The notes beneath the pieces are model-generated. The model saw nothing but the letters and a program-made list of their open reading frames with translations, was not told where the DNA came from and did not search any database. Source: Eleginops maclovinus (Eukaryota; Chordata; Actinopteri; Perciformes; Eleginopidae). Taken from it: a stretch of DNA of 64,000 nucleotides. Made by a program: the position numbers and the translations under genes. The DNA is taken from positions 11,160,744-11,224,743 of the forward strand of contig NC_086356.1 of assembly GCF_036324505.1 (NCBI RefSeq), read 5' to 3'. Each line of letters begins with the position of its first letter. The first letter of the stretch is position 1. Positions 25,901-41,600 of this stretch are shown here, piece by piece.

Positions 25901-28900
25901 TCAGGTATCCCCAATACTTCTTATCTTTATGGGCTAAGCTCAACAGCTGGCCCTTCAGAGTCGAATGCAGGTTTCATTTGTCCAGGAGGGCCTACTCTGG
26001 GCTAAAAAGGCTGCCACCTCTGCCCGGCATCAACCCCTTTGAATATTGATATGCTAATGATGAACAACACAGGGAACAAAGCCTGACTGCTACCACTGGA
26101 AAGCAACACAATAGCCCTTCAGTCAGGCCTTGACACTTTTACCACCCAACATGTGTCCCTGGTTTCATGCTCAGACAATAAAGGCCAACAACTGTCCATC
26201 CATTTAAATGGGGGATGCTGTTACTCTGTTCCGACACACTGTCTGGGGACCCGACTGGTTACGTTGTGTTTTACCCGTCTTTGTCCTGGGTGGGAAATAT
26301 CAGTTTTTTAGAGCAATGATAAGCCACCCCAGAGGCAGACATAATGCCTGGGAGGTCAAGGGTCAAACCTTTCAGGCAGACCTGAGGCTTGACCTAGCTT
26401 GTCATTACAGATGTTGGCCTGCTGTGGGGTCTATCTGGTTTGCAGGTGGTATTTATTGGTAGAAATATCTTATATAGAAAAATAAATATTCTTAAACAGC
26501 TCAACAGGGATATGAGATTTACATCTATGGGCTGATTTAAAGCCAGTTATGTAGATCAGCTTTAAAAAGGTTTGATAGGATATATTTATTTATGTTTGGC
26601 ATGTTTTGATTATAAAAAAGCTTCCATGTGACAAAGGATGGTGCACAGGGCCAATGGCAACACATTCAACCAAAATGGTGGCACCTTTTTTTTACTTTTT
26701 CTTATTTAATCTTATTTTATATACTGCTAACACAACTTAATACTTCCAGACATTGACAGTACTTAGATGTTTAAAAGATAACCGATGACCTCTGTAAGTT
26801 GAGTTTCTAATGTTCAATAAAAAAAGGAAGAATACACATGTTTATAACATTTCCCCCATGTAAAAAGACAGTTTACTCACTGAGTCTCTACATATTTTAG
26901 TAACGACTCTTAAGTTTAAAACAACTTCCTGACAAAAAATATTACTCTCTTATCTCTTTATTTTGTAGCTATTTCTCTGTTGATAACCTTAAAGGCATAA
27001 TTAAATAACTTACTACATCTACGTAATACCAGTAAACCTTTGAATGAGACACTGGTGGCTGAATTTAATGTTGTGTTTTGGTTTTTAAGGAGGTCATGAG
27101 GGGCAGTGTGCTTATAATTGAACTCTAATTGAAATCTCTGTCCTGCCTCTCTCTCTCTAATGAACCTTCCCAGACACAGAGTGAGCTAGACCCCCCAATC
27201 TGGACCAAAACAATGAGCTGAGCAGATAAATTATAGCTCCCTCTGTGCAGCGTGAAAGAGCTACAACCCTGACACATAACTATGGTTTTGTTTTTCTTGT
27301 CTCTTTTTATTTGATTTTAAACTCTATTTCCCAGTATCCCAATCCCATCTTTACTCCATATCCCCTTTTAAAGTTTCCACAGTCCTTTATTGATGTATCC
27401 CTCTCTTTAACCATCAGTAGTTGGAAAGTCGAGAGAAACAATGATTAGCGACAGTACTAGGGAACAGTCACCTTCAATGATGGATGTAATCATTCAGCTG
27501 GAAAATGAATGTATTTATTATCAGCAATTTATTTGCTAATTAATCATATACCATGTCCGAGCATGGAACCAGACAGCCAGCTTGCCATGAGTATCACAGG
27601 GTCAGCTGTTTAAAAAGGTATCATTTATCATGATGTCGCTAGTAGATGTCATTATTGCTGAGCTGGTTCCTGTTTCAGTATATTAGGAAACAATGTTAGG
27701 AATAGCGTGTATCACATTTACTGGGCATGGCAAGTTTTTATTCCAATTGTTTTTTTTGTTTTTTTTTAATAATGCCTTGATGTTATTGCTTGTAATATTG
27801 CATCTCCATGACTTTTAAAAGTTAAGCAGTTTGTACATGATGTTCCCCTTAATCACTCCACAGTGGCCACGCTGCTTTGGGAGTCAGTTATGAATTGTCT
27901 TAGGCTAACAGGCTTATGGCTAAAGATGGTTGTTTGTATACCCGAGGGTGGTGGAGGGCATGTGTTTTTTTTTGCCTTTCTTTTTTACTGAAGGGAGGGG
28001 GAGTGGGTGGGGGTCTTAACATTACGGATAAGAGGCGGCCCGGCACACGCCTGCCTGACGGTCGCTAATCCCACAGTCTCAGACTCATGACCCACTTTCT
28101 TGGAGGAGCGTGATGGAGCAGCAGCCTCTTACCCAGGAGGAGCCTCCAGACGCAGGGTGGAGGGGTGGGAAAAGACAAAGGAAAAGACAGACACTTGTGA
28201 AGACTCCTGAAAGCCAAATAAGAGGTTAAGGAATACTAATACCTCAACCTGATGCTCTTATCATTCTATCTAATAAATAATTCAGAGGATGTGCCACTTT
28301 GTTCTCAGTGCCAACTACAGTATCTTGTTGGAGGCGTCTTATTCTTTCACATGTTGCTGTCCTCAAAACTATTTAAGCACTTACAAAAATATAACTTTAT
28401 GCAGATGCTGTTCAACTTTAAGTGAAGATTCAAAATCTAAGCCATGGTAAGAAGTTTCAAACATGCCTACTTTGTTAGTTTGACCTTCATGTCGGATGGA
28501 CTGGGATTCTCTTTGGGATGCTTCCTAACACTTAGTGCTTTTGTGATATAAAATGACTCTTTTGTTTCCGAGACCAATAACAATAAGCAAACATCCAAGC
28601 CATTTCCTGATTAAACCACTGAATTAAGCAGAGATCATCCATTATTACAAAGGAAATGAAAAGAACAGCTTCTTTATTATTGTGTCTTATCGCTTGAAAA
28701 CATACTGACCGACATCATGGCACGCGCCACAGCCAAATAGGTCATAATGCATTGATGTATTAGATCATATCAACACCATACTGCATATCTTATTTTTTTT
28801 ATTAACCACCACCTGCCCCTCCTCTTCTATTTTTGTTGTTGAAAACATCTCCCCACGTGCACCACAATACACGCCGCTCTTACTTCTCTCTTTATCTTAA

Positions 28901-31900
28901 TCCCTGGCAGACTTTAAGTGTCTGGCATCGGGGCAAAATCCCAAACTGGAGAGGAGCGTGTTTGGAGACCTAATCCCCTTACCCATAGACTCGAGTTGCC
29001 CTAAATTCACCTCGACCAAAGTAGGCCAAGAACAAGGAGCCACAACAGAGAGGCAAGCGGCTTCACGAGGGGCTAAGCGTTATCATGTTGCCAGACAGAC
29101 AGACAAGAGTGACACACCCGTTGGCATATACACACACAGACAGACCCATGGACAGATGACGTATAAGCTGGTATACAGAACAGTAAAGACAAGCTGACAT
29201 ACAGACACACCCAGATGCTAACCTGAAAATTAGACACACTTGCTTCCATGGTTTCTTCCTTGCACTCCTTACACAATGCTGAGACACATACACCCATCCC
29301 ATCTCCTGCTGCACTCTACTCAAGTCATATCCTGTTCTTCAGCAAACCCCTTCCAAGGCTCGTCATGGCCACAGGAAGGGAAGCTAGATCAGCTCTATCC
29401 CAGTGTGTTTATTCCCCATTTCTCCTGATTAGGTAATAACTTTCTTTCAGTGTACATGGGCCTAATGGGTGTGACGCCCAGTTTTCAGTATGGCCGGAGG
29501 GGCCGAGTGTAAACTGTGAACACAAATCAATAATTTTCTAAATCACATCCACATATGCTGTTCTCAGCAACCTGTGAGCGTGTGCAAATTATACTCTGGC
29601 TCAAAAATCTGTGGAGGAACACTTGAAAGGCCCACTTTCAAATGCTTGGTGGACAGTATTGCTGCAACTATAGCGAAATAGATTCATAAGCCATGATGAG
29701 AGGTGTATCTTAAGACACACCTCCAATGCTATGAAGTCATATGTGGTGTAAACTTGAGCAAAGTAGTTCTCTCAAATACACGGCTAAAAGTAATCCTTCC
29801 CTAATCAGAAAACAACTTTATAAATATGTTAAATGAATTAATCTTCAGAATCTTCTAAATGGTTTATAATGCAAAGCAAAACAACTGAACATTTTCTGGT
29901 GTAAACATTAGATCTTTTACTGATTAAAAGTATAGTTAAATAAGTTCTGTCATAAAACAAAAATCAAATGGCTACATACATTTGCAATGTTTTGTATTGT
30001 CATTTGTCATTGAATATATATAAATTAGTGTTTGGTTAATATATTCATGTATATATTGATTCAAATACATTTTTTCCTTACATTGGAAAATCAGTCAATA
30101 AAGCTGTGCATTTCTTAAGGTCGCACTTTGCGGTACAGAACATCCTTTCTAGAGACACAAATGCTTGACGTTTTAACCTAAAACGTGTGCAAAGTATTGC
30201 AAAAAGCGCCATGTTTAAGTTGCAAATTGCGTACAAAGCACAAAACATGTTTAGCTGTAATTCAGTTGCAATAGACGTTCTTTTGTGTGATTTTATTGTG
30301 TCAGCAACCAAAATAATGTAATTTGCTTTATAATATTCCTCTTAACAATTGTTCATTTTGAGTAATCTCATGCCAAAGGAGTAAACAACACTGCCACCCT
30401 TTGATCACCAAGAGAAAATCCAACCATACATACAAATTGACTGTGGATGGTTCCAGGATTTCCTGGAATTCACATGGCTGCGTAACATTATGGAAAACTG
30501 AGAAAAACTGGATTCAACAAGCTATGATTCTATTCTTAAGGGATTGTTGGAGGCCAGAGTATTGTCTTGGGGATTGCTGCAAGATAACGGGCGTTCAAAG
30601 AGGTTTATAGCTAGAACTGAGAGACTGGAGCTGCGGTTGGATTCTCAGATTTAAAGGCTCATCCACTGCTTTTCCCTTCCCACCCTCCCTCTCTTCATCT
30701 TCTCACAAAGCTCTCATGCAGGCCAAGTTCTGGAGTAGATTAGGTCTTATTTTTCCATTATGCAAATTGTTTTCCCCTTCCCAGCTCCCTGTCATCACTT
30801 AGTTTTGTTGATAGATGGCTCTATTGATATTGCCAAACTGCACACAAAATAGCCTTTTTTGTGTGTGGTGCATTATAACAAGCCACATACGCCTTTTGCC
30901 CATCTTTCAGAAACTAGAAAGTCCAGATGTTTGATTGACAATCACACTGCCTGAAAAAAAGGTGTTATTTTTATAAATCTGATAGATATGGAGCATATGT
31001 GTATATATGTATGCATGTGGTTGCCCATAAATAATATGAAGCACAAACTCCTATTTTCTTAAATCCCTGTGAATTCTCTTGGAATTGGTACACCTTTTTG
31101 AAATATGGAATGTAAAACAAATATATAGAAACTGTAAAATTACATAATCTTAAAAAGGTTTGAATGCACGTCTTGTAATTCCCACTGATTAAATCAGCGA
31201 GGTCACAGATTGAAAATAATCTTCAGACTGCCACACATGAGGTCAAGTGTTCTTAAACAGGCTATACGCATAGGCCATATGATAAACCCAAGCTTTACAT
31301 ATTTAGCAGGGTGCACAGACGGACCCTATTTACACCTACTGTAAAATAAGCTGCATTTGGAATTTACATACTGTGGCAGAGACCAATGACGAATGTATCG
31401 TTTGCTGCCACACCTCCTTGTTTTAAGCACCTCTAATATATATATAATTAACCCTGTTTCAGAAAGTTAAAAACATGGTTTCTGTTTAGTTCCCATATTT
31501 TATGGTGGTATAGATACCCATTGCAGCACTTTTTTTTGATGAATTTGTTTAAAAGAAGTACACAGACATTTTCGCTTCCTGTTATCTGCTTTACTCATAC
31601 TTTTCCTCACAGTATTTTGAAATTGCCTTAGTTCTGTCATGCTTGGACTTTAAATAAATAGGTCTATCTGCCTCACAATAGTCATTTAGTTCTCTGGTGC
31701 ATACTGTTGAGAACTAAATTGATTTTTTTTTTCCACAAATGTTCATATTGCGCAGATGACGCGGAAATGTTTAATTTGTTAATGCTTCCTAATACCTTTG
31801 AAATGGCATCAGAAAGGTCAAAAGCAGTGTCTGACTCATGCTTTTCACTATACTTTTTAAAATGATCTCACACTGACCAGGGAAAGACGATGCAGAACAA

Positions 31901-33361
31901 CATAGTACCCGTTATCTGCTGGAATAACGAGTGCTTGTGCAGTTGGAGCTGTGATAAGGATCTTCCCACCTTCGCATTTTCAGCAACACCAGCATGAGGA
32001 GTGTTCGGTTGCTCAGGGACAAGAGCAGAACGAGAGAAAGCACAAACCAATCCCAAGCTGAGGAATGCAATTTATGGCTGTCAATGGTAACAACCTATCA
32101 GAAACAGGTAATTATATTTTATTAATAGATTTGAAATTATGTTTTTAAATCGTTGGGAATTTGGATCCATCACACTAGGCAGAAATCAAAGACAACCTAC
32201 TTAACACCTTATTGTCTCATGATCAAAATGTGTCAAATTGAACAAAAAGATAAAGTCTCAAGGACAACAAACATAACATTTATTTGTCCCCCCAACCCAA
32301 TGTTAAGCACCCTTGAACAATGACAAAACAATACTACTGTACAATGTATTTGAATTTCTTTAGCCATATGTATGCACCAATGTCCATCTTCAGTAAGGAA
32401 TGTTCCCTTGACATATTGATATTGACTGAACTTACAATAACCCTTTGAAAAACAAAACATTTTACGAGTACCTAATATATGCAGGCAGATGCTTTTGTTT
32501 TTGTAAAATGGGCTGGCTCACAAATGAGAAACAAATACGAGTTGCTCAGTTTAAATCTGAAATCAGCTTACCTCAATCTCATTTTGCTTTTGTTGCTCCT
32601 TGTCTGTAATGAGCTGCTGCCACGCACAAGATCCAGCAGATATTCGAGTGAAGGATTAAGGCGAACACACAAAATGTAGAGAAAGAATCAAAAAACAGTT
32701 TTATTTCAGAAAGCAGCATATAGGAGGATGAAGTAGCTTATTATTTCAATTGTACAAGTTGAGTTTCATCAGAATAAGTGGTTTCCATTGCAATAATATA
32801 ATGGCTGACAAAAACAAATACAGTATAAACATACTCTGAAGATTAGCGGATGACAGTTTGTCCTCTAGGAACATTTTTCTTATAATCCCTAGTTTGTGAA
32901 AGCACAAGCTCTGAATAATAAAGAAATTTGCCATTAAACTGACCTGACTGTATAAATATAAAAATCATTGTCTAAATAATATGGTGATACCATATCTTTA
33001 ATATGTTAATATGATAATTAGGAGGAAAATAAAACAGGTAACGCATAACAGCAAATTAATTTAGAACAGCAATATAAAATGCATTGAGATGTTTGTGTTT
33101 GAGGATTACATGTCTTTCTTTCAGAATGTGTCTCGCATTATATTGTGTCACTTTGGATCTGCATGTATTGATGGGGATAGTCCTTTAAGCATATTAGACT
33201 GATGGAATATTTTTTATTTTGTTTGTATTTTACGAGGGAACTTTCATTTCCTATTCTGGTGGATTAAGTAGACTGGGAGGTTAAAGATGACGGATGAAAC
33301 GTATGCGAGTCTCATTTTCATGTTGCTACCAGCATAATAATGCCAAACAACCGTGTTCACA
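22901..33361. other. Intergenic region between lhx3 and gpsm1, left part
   Basis: I see no exons of a recognisable family and no clear mobile element. Two stretches of higher complexity (25.98-26.46 kb and 28.0-28.2 kb) could be conserved regulatory DNA. Short tandem motifs occur (TG near 24.83 kb, GACA near 29.09 kb). All open frames are under 120 codons without splice partners. Confidence 0.65.
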
Positions 33362-34085
33362 TAAGATTTACTTTATTAATCCCAGACTGGGAATTGTTTG
33401 TATTGAAGCAGCAAAATACAATGCAATACACAAGATATCTATATCTATATATATGCAGTGGAATATGAACATAAATAACAAGTAAACTGAGTGACAATTA
33501 GACTATTGAATTAAAAAAATGTAACAGGGTATTATTTACATTATAGTGCAGTGAATGGATTATTAAATAAAGTATAAATGTACAATGTAAGTGTAAAGTG
33601 ACAAGTGAGAGTGAAGTGTTCCCGTTAACAGATAAGCTATGGAGCATAAAGTACTCTGCCAGCCAGAGGTGAGTTGTACAGTGTTATAGCAGTGGGCAGG
33701 AATGTTCTCCTGTACCTGTCCTTATGACAGCAGAGCTGGAGCAGTCTGTTGGAGAAGGAGCTCCGCTGTCTGTCCAGCTGCAGGTGGAGATTGATAACAG
33801 TTTGTTCAGAGTCCTCCTCTCCACCACAGTTTCAAAATTGTCCAGTGTGATGCCGATGACAGAGCCAGCTTTCTTTATCAGTTATTAAAGTCTGCTGGTG
33901 TCACCGGCTCTGATGCTGCCCCCCAAGCAGAGAGCAGCAAAGAAGAGGGCACTGCCAACAACAGACTGGTAGAAGATCTCCAACATCTTGCTGCACACGT
34001 TGAAGGATCTCAGCCTCCTCAGGAAATAAAGTCAGCTCATCCCCTTCTTGTAAACAGCATCAGGATAGAACCCAATGAGACATTA
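33362..34085 (-). mobile_element. 3' end of a non-LTR retrotransposon (LINE), decayed
   Basis: On the minus strand, pieces of a reverse-transcriptase C-terminal region can be read: RLRSFNVCSKMLEIFYQSVV, then AGSVIGITLD, VVERRTLNKLLS and QRSSFSNRLLQL. The frame is broken by stops and shifts. Downstream on the minus strand a terminal CCCAGTCTGGGATTAATAAA motif resembles the AATAAAG-type 3' ends of fish LINEs. The 5' part is missing, as is typical of truncated insertions. The copy is dead. The clade (L2/CR1/Rex-like) is not resolved. Confidence 0.75.
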
Positions 34086-34464
34086 CAGATTTGATTAGAA
34101 ATAAAAAATAAATACAGGTATAAATAAAGAGAAACTCTGAAACAATTGCAACATATAAACCAATATAAGATTAGAAGAACAAGATTAAGAAATGTTTAAA
34201 TAGTATACAACAGTGTATCAGAAATGTGAGTGATGGCTTTAAAGCCCATTTTAAAAGCATGGTGTATTTTTGCATGGTCATAATTTTGTATGTTATTTCA
34301 GTAAGTGTTCATATAGTGTAGGTCCTACTGTTGTGTCTCTGAGATGTTTCCTTATAGATGGTCATTCACTAGTGCAAGGCTGCTCTCCTATGGTGAATCT
34401 CAGGTACTGCAGAGAAGATGCATACCTTTTTTTAAATCCTCAATTCCATGTACAACCAGAGGGG

Positions 34465-34930
34465 GTGAGGTGAAGTACTTAAGTAAAAGTACCGGAGTGT
34501 AGGAATACTCTGTGACAAATAAAAGTAATGTATTCAGAATGTTACTCTACAAAGTGTTAGAGTCAGAATATACTTAAAGTACCAAAAGTAAAAGTACTTC
34601 TTATGCAGATTGGCCCATTTTCAGAATCATATACGTTTTGATTATAATTACTGCACATTAATGTGTTTAACAAAGCTGCTGAAGGTGGAACTAGTTTTAA
34701 TGACTTTGTATGATGCAGGGTAGATGTTGATTTTACTCCAGGTGTAACTCAAGTCCTTTTTAAGTGTTGATTATTTTTCACATCATCAATACAACTGTGT
34801 TAACTAAAAAGGTATTAAATTATTCTAGTGGTGTAAAAATACACGATTTACCTCCGAATTGTAGTGGAGTAAAAGTACGAAGTAGCACAAAATGGAAATA
34901 CTCAAGTACTGGGGTTTCAAAATTGCCTGT
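34465..34930 (+). mobile_element. Non-autonomous DNA transposon of a common teleost type
   Basis: The left end (AAGTACTTAAGTAAAAGTAC) and right end (AAAATGGAAATACTCAAGTA) are imperfect inverted repeats built on AAGTAAAAGTAC/GTACTTNAGTA. Internal blocks such as ACTTAAAGTACCAAAAGTAA, TTATGCAGATTGGCCCATTT and GTAGTGGAGTAAAAGTACGA match my memory of a very common fish element. It has no coding capacity. Superfamily probably hAT-like, not certain. Confidence 0.7.
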
Positions 34931-36880
<1,950 letters not shown>

Positions 36881-36899
36881 CACTTCCAAGGATAAGCAA

Positions 36900-37182
36900 C
36901 TCCCCGGCCCGTGACGTCACATGGAGGAGGGGCTCTGTGTTTTCATGGTTTACTTGCACAATACCTCACTTCCTCAGCAGCTGCCATTGCTGTGGCGAAT
37001 GAGGAAAGAGGGGAGGGTGATAGACAGCGGCGAAGAACGAGAGAAAAAGGGGGGAGGGAGTGACAGAGAAGCGGAACGACAGACAGAAGGAAAGAGTAGC
37101 TGCCTCTGGAGGAAATTATTGTGAGGGGGGCCTCATAGCGGGTGGAAGCAAGCTAGGAGGCAGGAATAGTAGCAGCGGCTCT
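36900..37182 (+). promoter_or_regulatory. gpsm1: gpsm1 5' leader and probable promoter
   Basis: A GC- and purine-rich stretch directly upstream of the gpsm1 start, with a perfect CRE (TGACGTCA, 36912-36919) at its left end and no TATA box. It holds an upstream ATG at 36921 with a 67-codon frame that ends at 37124, and an in-frame ATG at 37060 that would add 41 residues to Gpsm1. The transcription start is not defined by sequence alone. Confidence 0.5.
36912..36919. promoter_or_regulatory. gpsm1: Perfect CRE octamer near the gpsm1 start
   Basis: The palindromic CREB/ATF site TGACGTCA, 271 bp upstream of the chosen start codon in the GC-rich leader region. Confidence 0.55.
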
Positions 37183-37244
37183 ATGGCTCAGTCGGCTGCT
37201 AACGGTGTGGACCAGGATCTGGCCAGCAAGAGGCTGCACTCAAG
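37183..37244 (+). CDS. gpsm1: gpsm1 exon 1: start codon
   Basis: MAQSAANGVDQDLASKRLHS followed by a split Arg. RLHSRMEASCLE across the junction parallels RLYSRMEASCLE of mammalian GPSM1, which sets the start region. ATG 37183 is chosen because the N-terminus then has the family's usual length; an in-frame upstream ATG exists at 37060. Donor AAG|GTAGGA. Confidence 0.88.
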
Positions 37245-38593
37245 GTAGGACCCTGGGGGGGTACACCGGCAAACATGGGTGGGGGGGGGGGGGGGGGGTC
37301 AGTCTTGTAGTCTGTCCTTGAATGGCTGTCAGGAGAAAGAGAAAAGACAGACAAGAGGGAGCGGCTGAAGGAACAGACATTAGGGGCAATAATAGAGGCT
37401 ACAAGCTCAGGGCTTTCTTACTAAGGAGGAGTCAGGCAGACGGAACTTGACCGGTCAGCTTTCACTGGTTTAAAGCTCCAGACCAGCCACAGCTGCAGCC
37501 AGAGCCCGCTTCCAAGCCTCATTCCTGGCTCGGGTCATTGAGCTGCTGTGGCTGGAATGTGCAGACTGAACGGAGCCTCATAAGATGTGGATGTTGAAGG
37601 AATATAAAAAGGAGTGTGTTTGTCTAGGTTGAACACATTGACAGTACACATGGCTTTGGTTTTAACGTGCCATGTGGATGCAGAACCATCATATACAGTC
37701 AGGAGATCACATGGCTGAACCCTGAACATAGATGCTCATAGTAATTGTGTAGGAAGATTAGTCTTGTTCCACTTGTCATAATGTCAGTTTCAACCCTTAT
37801 TTGCATATTTGATGTCATCATAACAAGCCTCACAAGCTGTATTATTGCCTTATTTGCATCAGCTTTTAACTGTCATTCAATGGTAGTCCCAATTGAGATA
37901 TATCAGAGATATATCAATTGAGATATGGCTCAAAGTCATTGTAATGACTTTGAGCCATTCTTTTGGCAGATGTCAGAAAAAAGAGCTTTATAAACAAAAG
38001 CATCAAAAACTCACCTTTTGATAAGCTGAAAACAAATGATATAAAATAAAAATCACCTCTATGTATTATGTCACTGGGACATTTTTTGTCAACAAATATC
38101 TTGGACACCAATGATCCGATTTTGGTAGAACTTCTCAGAATGATGTATTATAAATATATTGACACACTATTTATGAACCTGTGTAAATGTGCCTCAAACA
38201 TGTGCTAATTACTCATGTCAGTCATGTATAATGTGCCAGATTTACAACCCACAGATTATTCCAATAAATGTTATCTATGTTATATCCGCATGGTACAATT
38301 TTCCAAAGGGAACTTTGGTGGAGAGTGCTGCAAGTCAAATTAAGACGGTATGTGTGTGATTGTCTTATATTCTTTCAGCAAGCACGTATTCTGTCCTGAC
38401 ATTTTATCTATTACTAAACTAAACTAACTTACAGACCAGAAATTCGCTCCAATATTTTAGTTTTTGACAGAACACCTTGCCTTTATTTGAAGCCCAGGCA
38501 GTGGAACAAAGAGCAGAAGGCTGGGAATGTTAATGAATGTTGAAAGTTTGAAGTGACATTCATGAACCTTTTGAAGGTTGTCTATGTCCCTGA

Positions 38594-38686
<93 letters not shown>

Positions 38687-41600
38687 TAAGAACATAGTGT
38701 AATGAGCCAGGTCTACCCTCTCTATTTTACAAACAGATACATTGAATACATAACCTTTCTGCAATGAGGGTAGTTGATATGTGGGTTGTGTGCGTGTCCT
38801 TTGCTGCTAAGGAAACACAGATGAGAGATAAAAACGGATATAATCTGCAGGGTCTTTGTCAGAAAAGAAGTCCTGTTCAGTTACAAACAAAAAAAAAAGT
38901 TGGTTTTTGGATATTTTGTGTCAATCTATGGATAGCCAGACATTTAAAGAAGCATTTTTCAAAGCATTCAGCTAGGCTATTTATTAATCAGATTTTGTCC
39001 GATTGCTGCATATAACCTTTGTTATAGCATTGCTGCATCTCCAATTATTCTTCCCTAAATTTCATGTGATGTTGTGTTCTCTTAAGGACCATATTATATA
39101 ATATTTCTCAATTAGTATAACTATTAATAAACAGTAACAAACAAATCAGACAAAAGAAGGAGACAGCTCCGCTCAAACTGAAAGAGACATGCGCTGCAAG
39201 AGGAAAAAAACATTCCTAGAGAGTTTCTCTTTGGTTTCCCTGACAACTAACCGTGGCACTCTGTAATTATGGCTGGATTACTACTCAGAGCACAGAGTTT
39301 CTTAGCTAAGCCAAGAATAACGGGGGCAGATATGTAGATGCCTGAATATGGAATAGGAATTCATGAACTAATGAAGAGCTGCAAGAAAAAAAAAAAATCA
39401 AGATACATATTTGGCTTATTTTTATTAATATTTACATAATTATGATTATACAATTCAATAAAAAAACACAGGTTGTGGCTGCATATTGGAACAGATCAAT
39501 GTGTATTATTAGGTAAAGCCTTTTTGATATACCTTTTATCGGACTTGGATTTGCATTGTTATTAAATATATTGGAAGAGCTGGTGTACAATATGTAGCAG
39601 GGTGCACCATGTTTACATCTATTTAGGTTGTAAATGTTTTATAGGGCTATAGTCAATGATTATTTCCGTAACCGATTAATCTGCTGTTTGTTTGACTAAT
39701 TAAGAGTATGGTTTTATCTCTATAGATACACATATGTCAGAAAGATCCCACCATCATTTCCGAAAGCAAATTATGTCAATTTCAAATTCTTGTTTTGTCT
39801 GAATAACAGTCCAAAACACAAATAAATTAAGTTGACAATTTAGGGCAGCTACTTACGGCTATTCTCATGACCAATTTGATAGCTTGTTTGACCTACTGCT
39901 TAAAAGCCAATAAGTATTCAGTTTCCTTTTACAAAAAACTCACACTATGGACCCTCCATCAATATCTCACTGATAATATACACACCTCCCTTACTTTAAC
40001 TTCCTGAAACCTGTCCAGCATGTTACACGTACCCCGTGCTGCCATGGTGATGGCACTCTGGGAGACTGTCTCTCGTAGACCACAGGCAGGCTATTATGGG
40101 ATGCAAACAGACCAATTAGAGTGGTAATCAGAGGAGGGAGTAGCAGGCTCAACCACACACATCCATTCTTACTCCAACCACAACGATGACAAGAATGAAA
40201 GTCACTGTGAAAATCCTCTCATGGAGAATAATCGTTTCCTTTGTCTTGGTCTTATTGTCTCTTGGCTTTGCCTTTTTTTTTAATGCCCATAAATTTCCCT
40301 CTCTCACTCTTGTTCCCTTTTTATTCTATCCTTCTGTCTGCCAGTCAGCCCTGTAGCTAGTTTTCAAGCAGTACTTTTAGTTTACTGACTTTGATCAAGA
40401 TGAGTGGTGATATATTGGCCTCTAACTTTACAACTGCACAGCTTAAGTTATTTAACCACGTCGCCAGGCACTCCTAAGGCGACACCCTATTTCCACAATC
40501 TGTTTTTACAATTCAGAGTTTTACAATTTGGCCGTGGTCTATAGAGGCCCCCCTTCACCATCTGTAGCTTGACACTGAATTTGTGTGTCTTCCTTCTTAT
40601 CTTTGTCTTTCCACCCTGACAGCACCTTCGTATTTACCTCTGTAAACTTAACTCCTTATCGCTACTGCCTTCATGTCCCTTCAAGGCCTCAACATGTGCC
40701 TTTTATTGGATGGATGCTTGTTTAATATCATACTTCTGTGAAATCTTGTTAGTGATGGAAACAGATAAGCTTCATGCATTTAAGCTACCATCTCGTAGGC
40801 ACTGCACAAGACAGAGTCTTAGCCAATCATTAACCTTCCCTAAGTTGATTGTATGAGAACCAAAGGAGGCAAAGGAAAGCATAATCTCCTTTGTCTTTAG
40901 TACTGGCTGGGAGCTTCCTGCCCACATGCTGAAACCTTGCGTGCAGCATTAGAAACAATTTCGACTTGCTCAGTGCCCTATCCTCTAGGGAAGCTGAAGA
41001 GAAAGTCTTGAGCTGTCTTATACATCAGGGAAGTAATTGCTAAATTATGAACATATTCCCTTTGTTTTTCATTACATTGACCCTGTAACTTTCATCTCTC
41101 TGGCTAGTGCCTGCTGCACTTTCCTGTTTGCACTGACGAGTAACCTTGGTGCAATCTACAACCTAAGACGAGGTTATTGCAATTATCCACATTTATGCGC
41201 TGTCACTCAGAAGGTTTGTACTCACTGTTCTTGTTTCTATGTGAAGTAATTAACGCCAAGGATATGACCTTACACATTTGACAGGACGTTGGTAACCAGG
41301 TCCGATCCACTTTGCAAAGGGCTGGACTTTCCATTTGTTATTGCCAGCCCAACTAAAAGATGTTTAGACAATTATCCCCCTGGGGCTTGGTTGTGTTGAA
41401 CCAAAAACAGACATTGTAATTTGTTATTGGGGAGGACAGTTTGGCCATTTCAGATCTAGCCTTTTAGTGAGGGTAATACTTCTAATACCAAACATTAGCC
41501 TTGTTGTCTAAGCCAGACTAATAATATAGAACCATTAAAGATAGAAAGAGTTTTAGGCTCTGGCAATGTTAAGAAGCATCAGAGATCGTCAACTGATTTA

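Noticed and set aside
33649..34085. Possible gene from reverse-transcriptase-like peptides on the minus strand
   Set aside because: Stops and frame shifts interrupt it and the 5' part is missing; it is a dead LINE 3' end.
38457..38764. Poly-Cys/Val open frames on the minus strand
   Set aside because: Translation of the (AC)44 microsatellite in gpsm1 intron 1.
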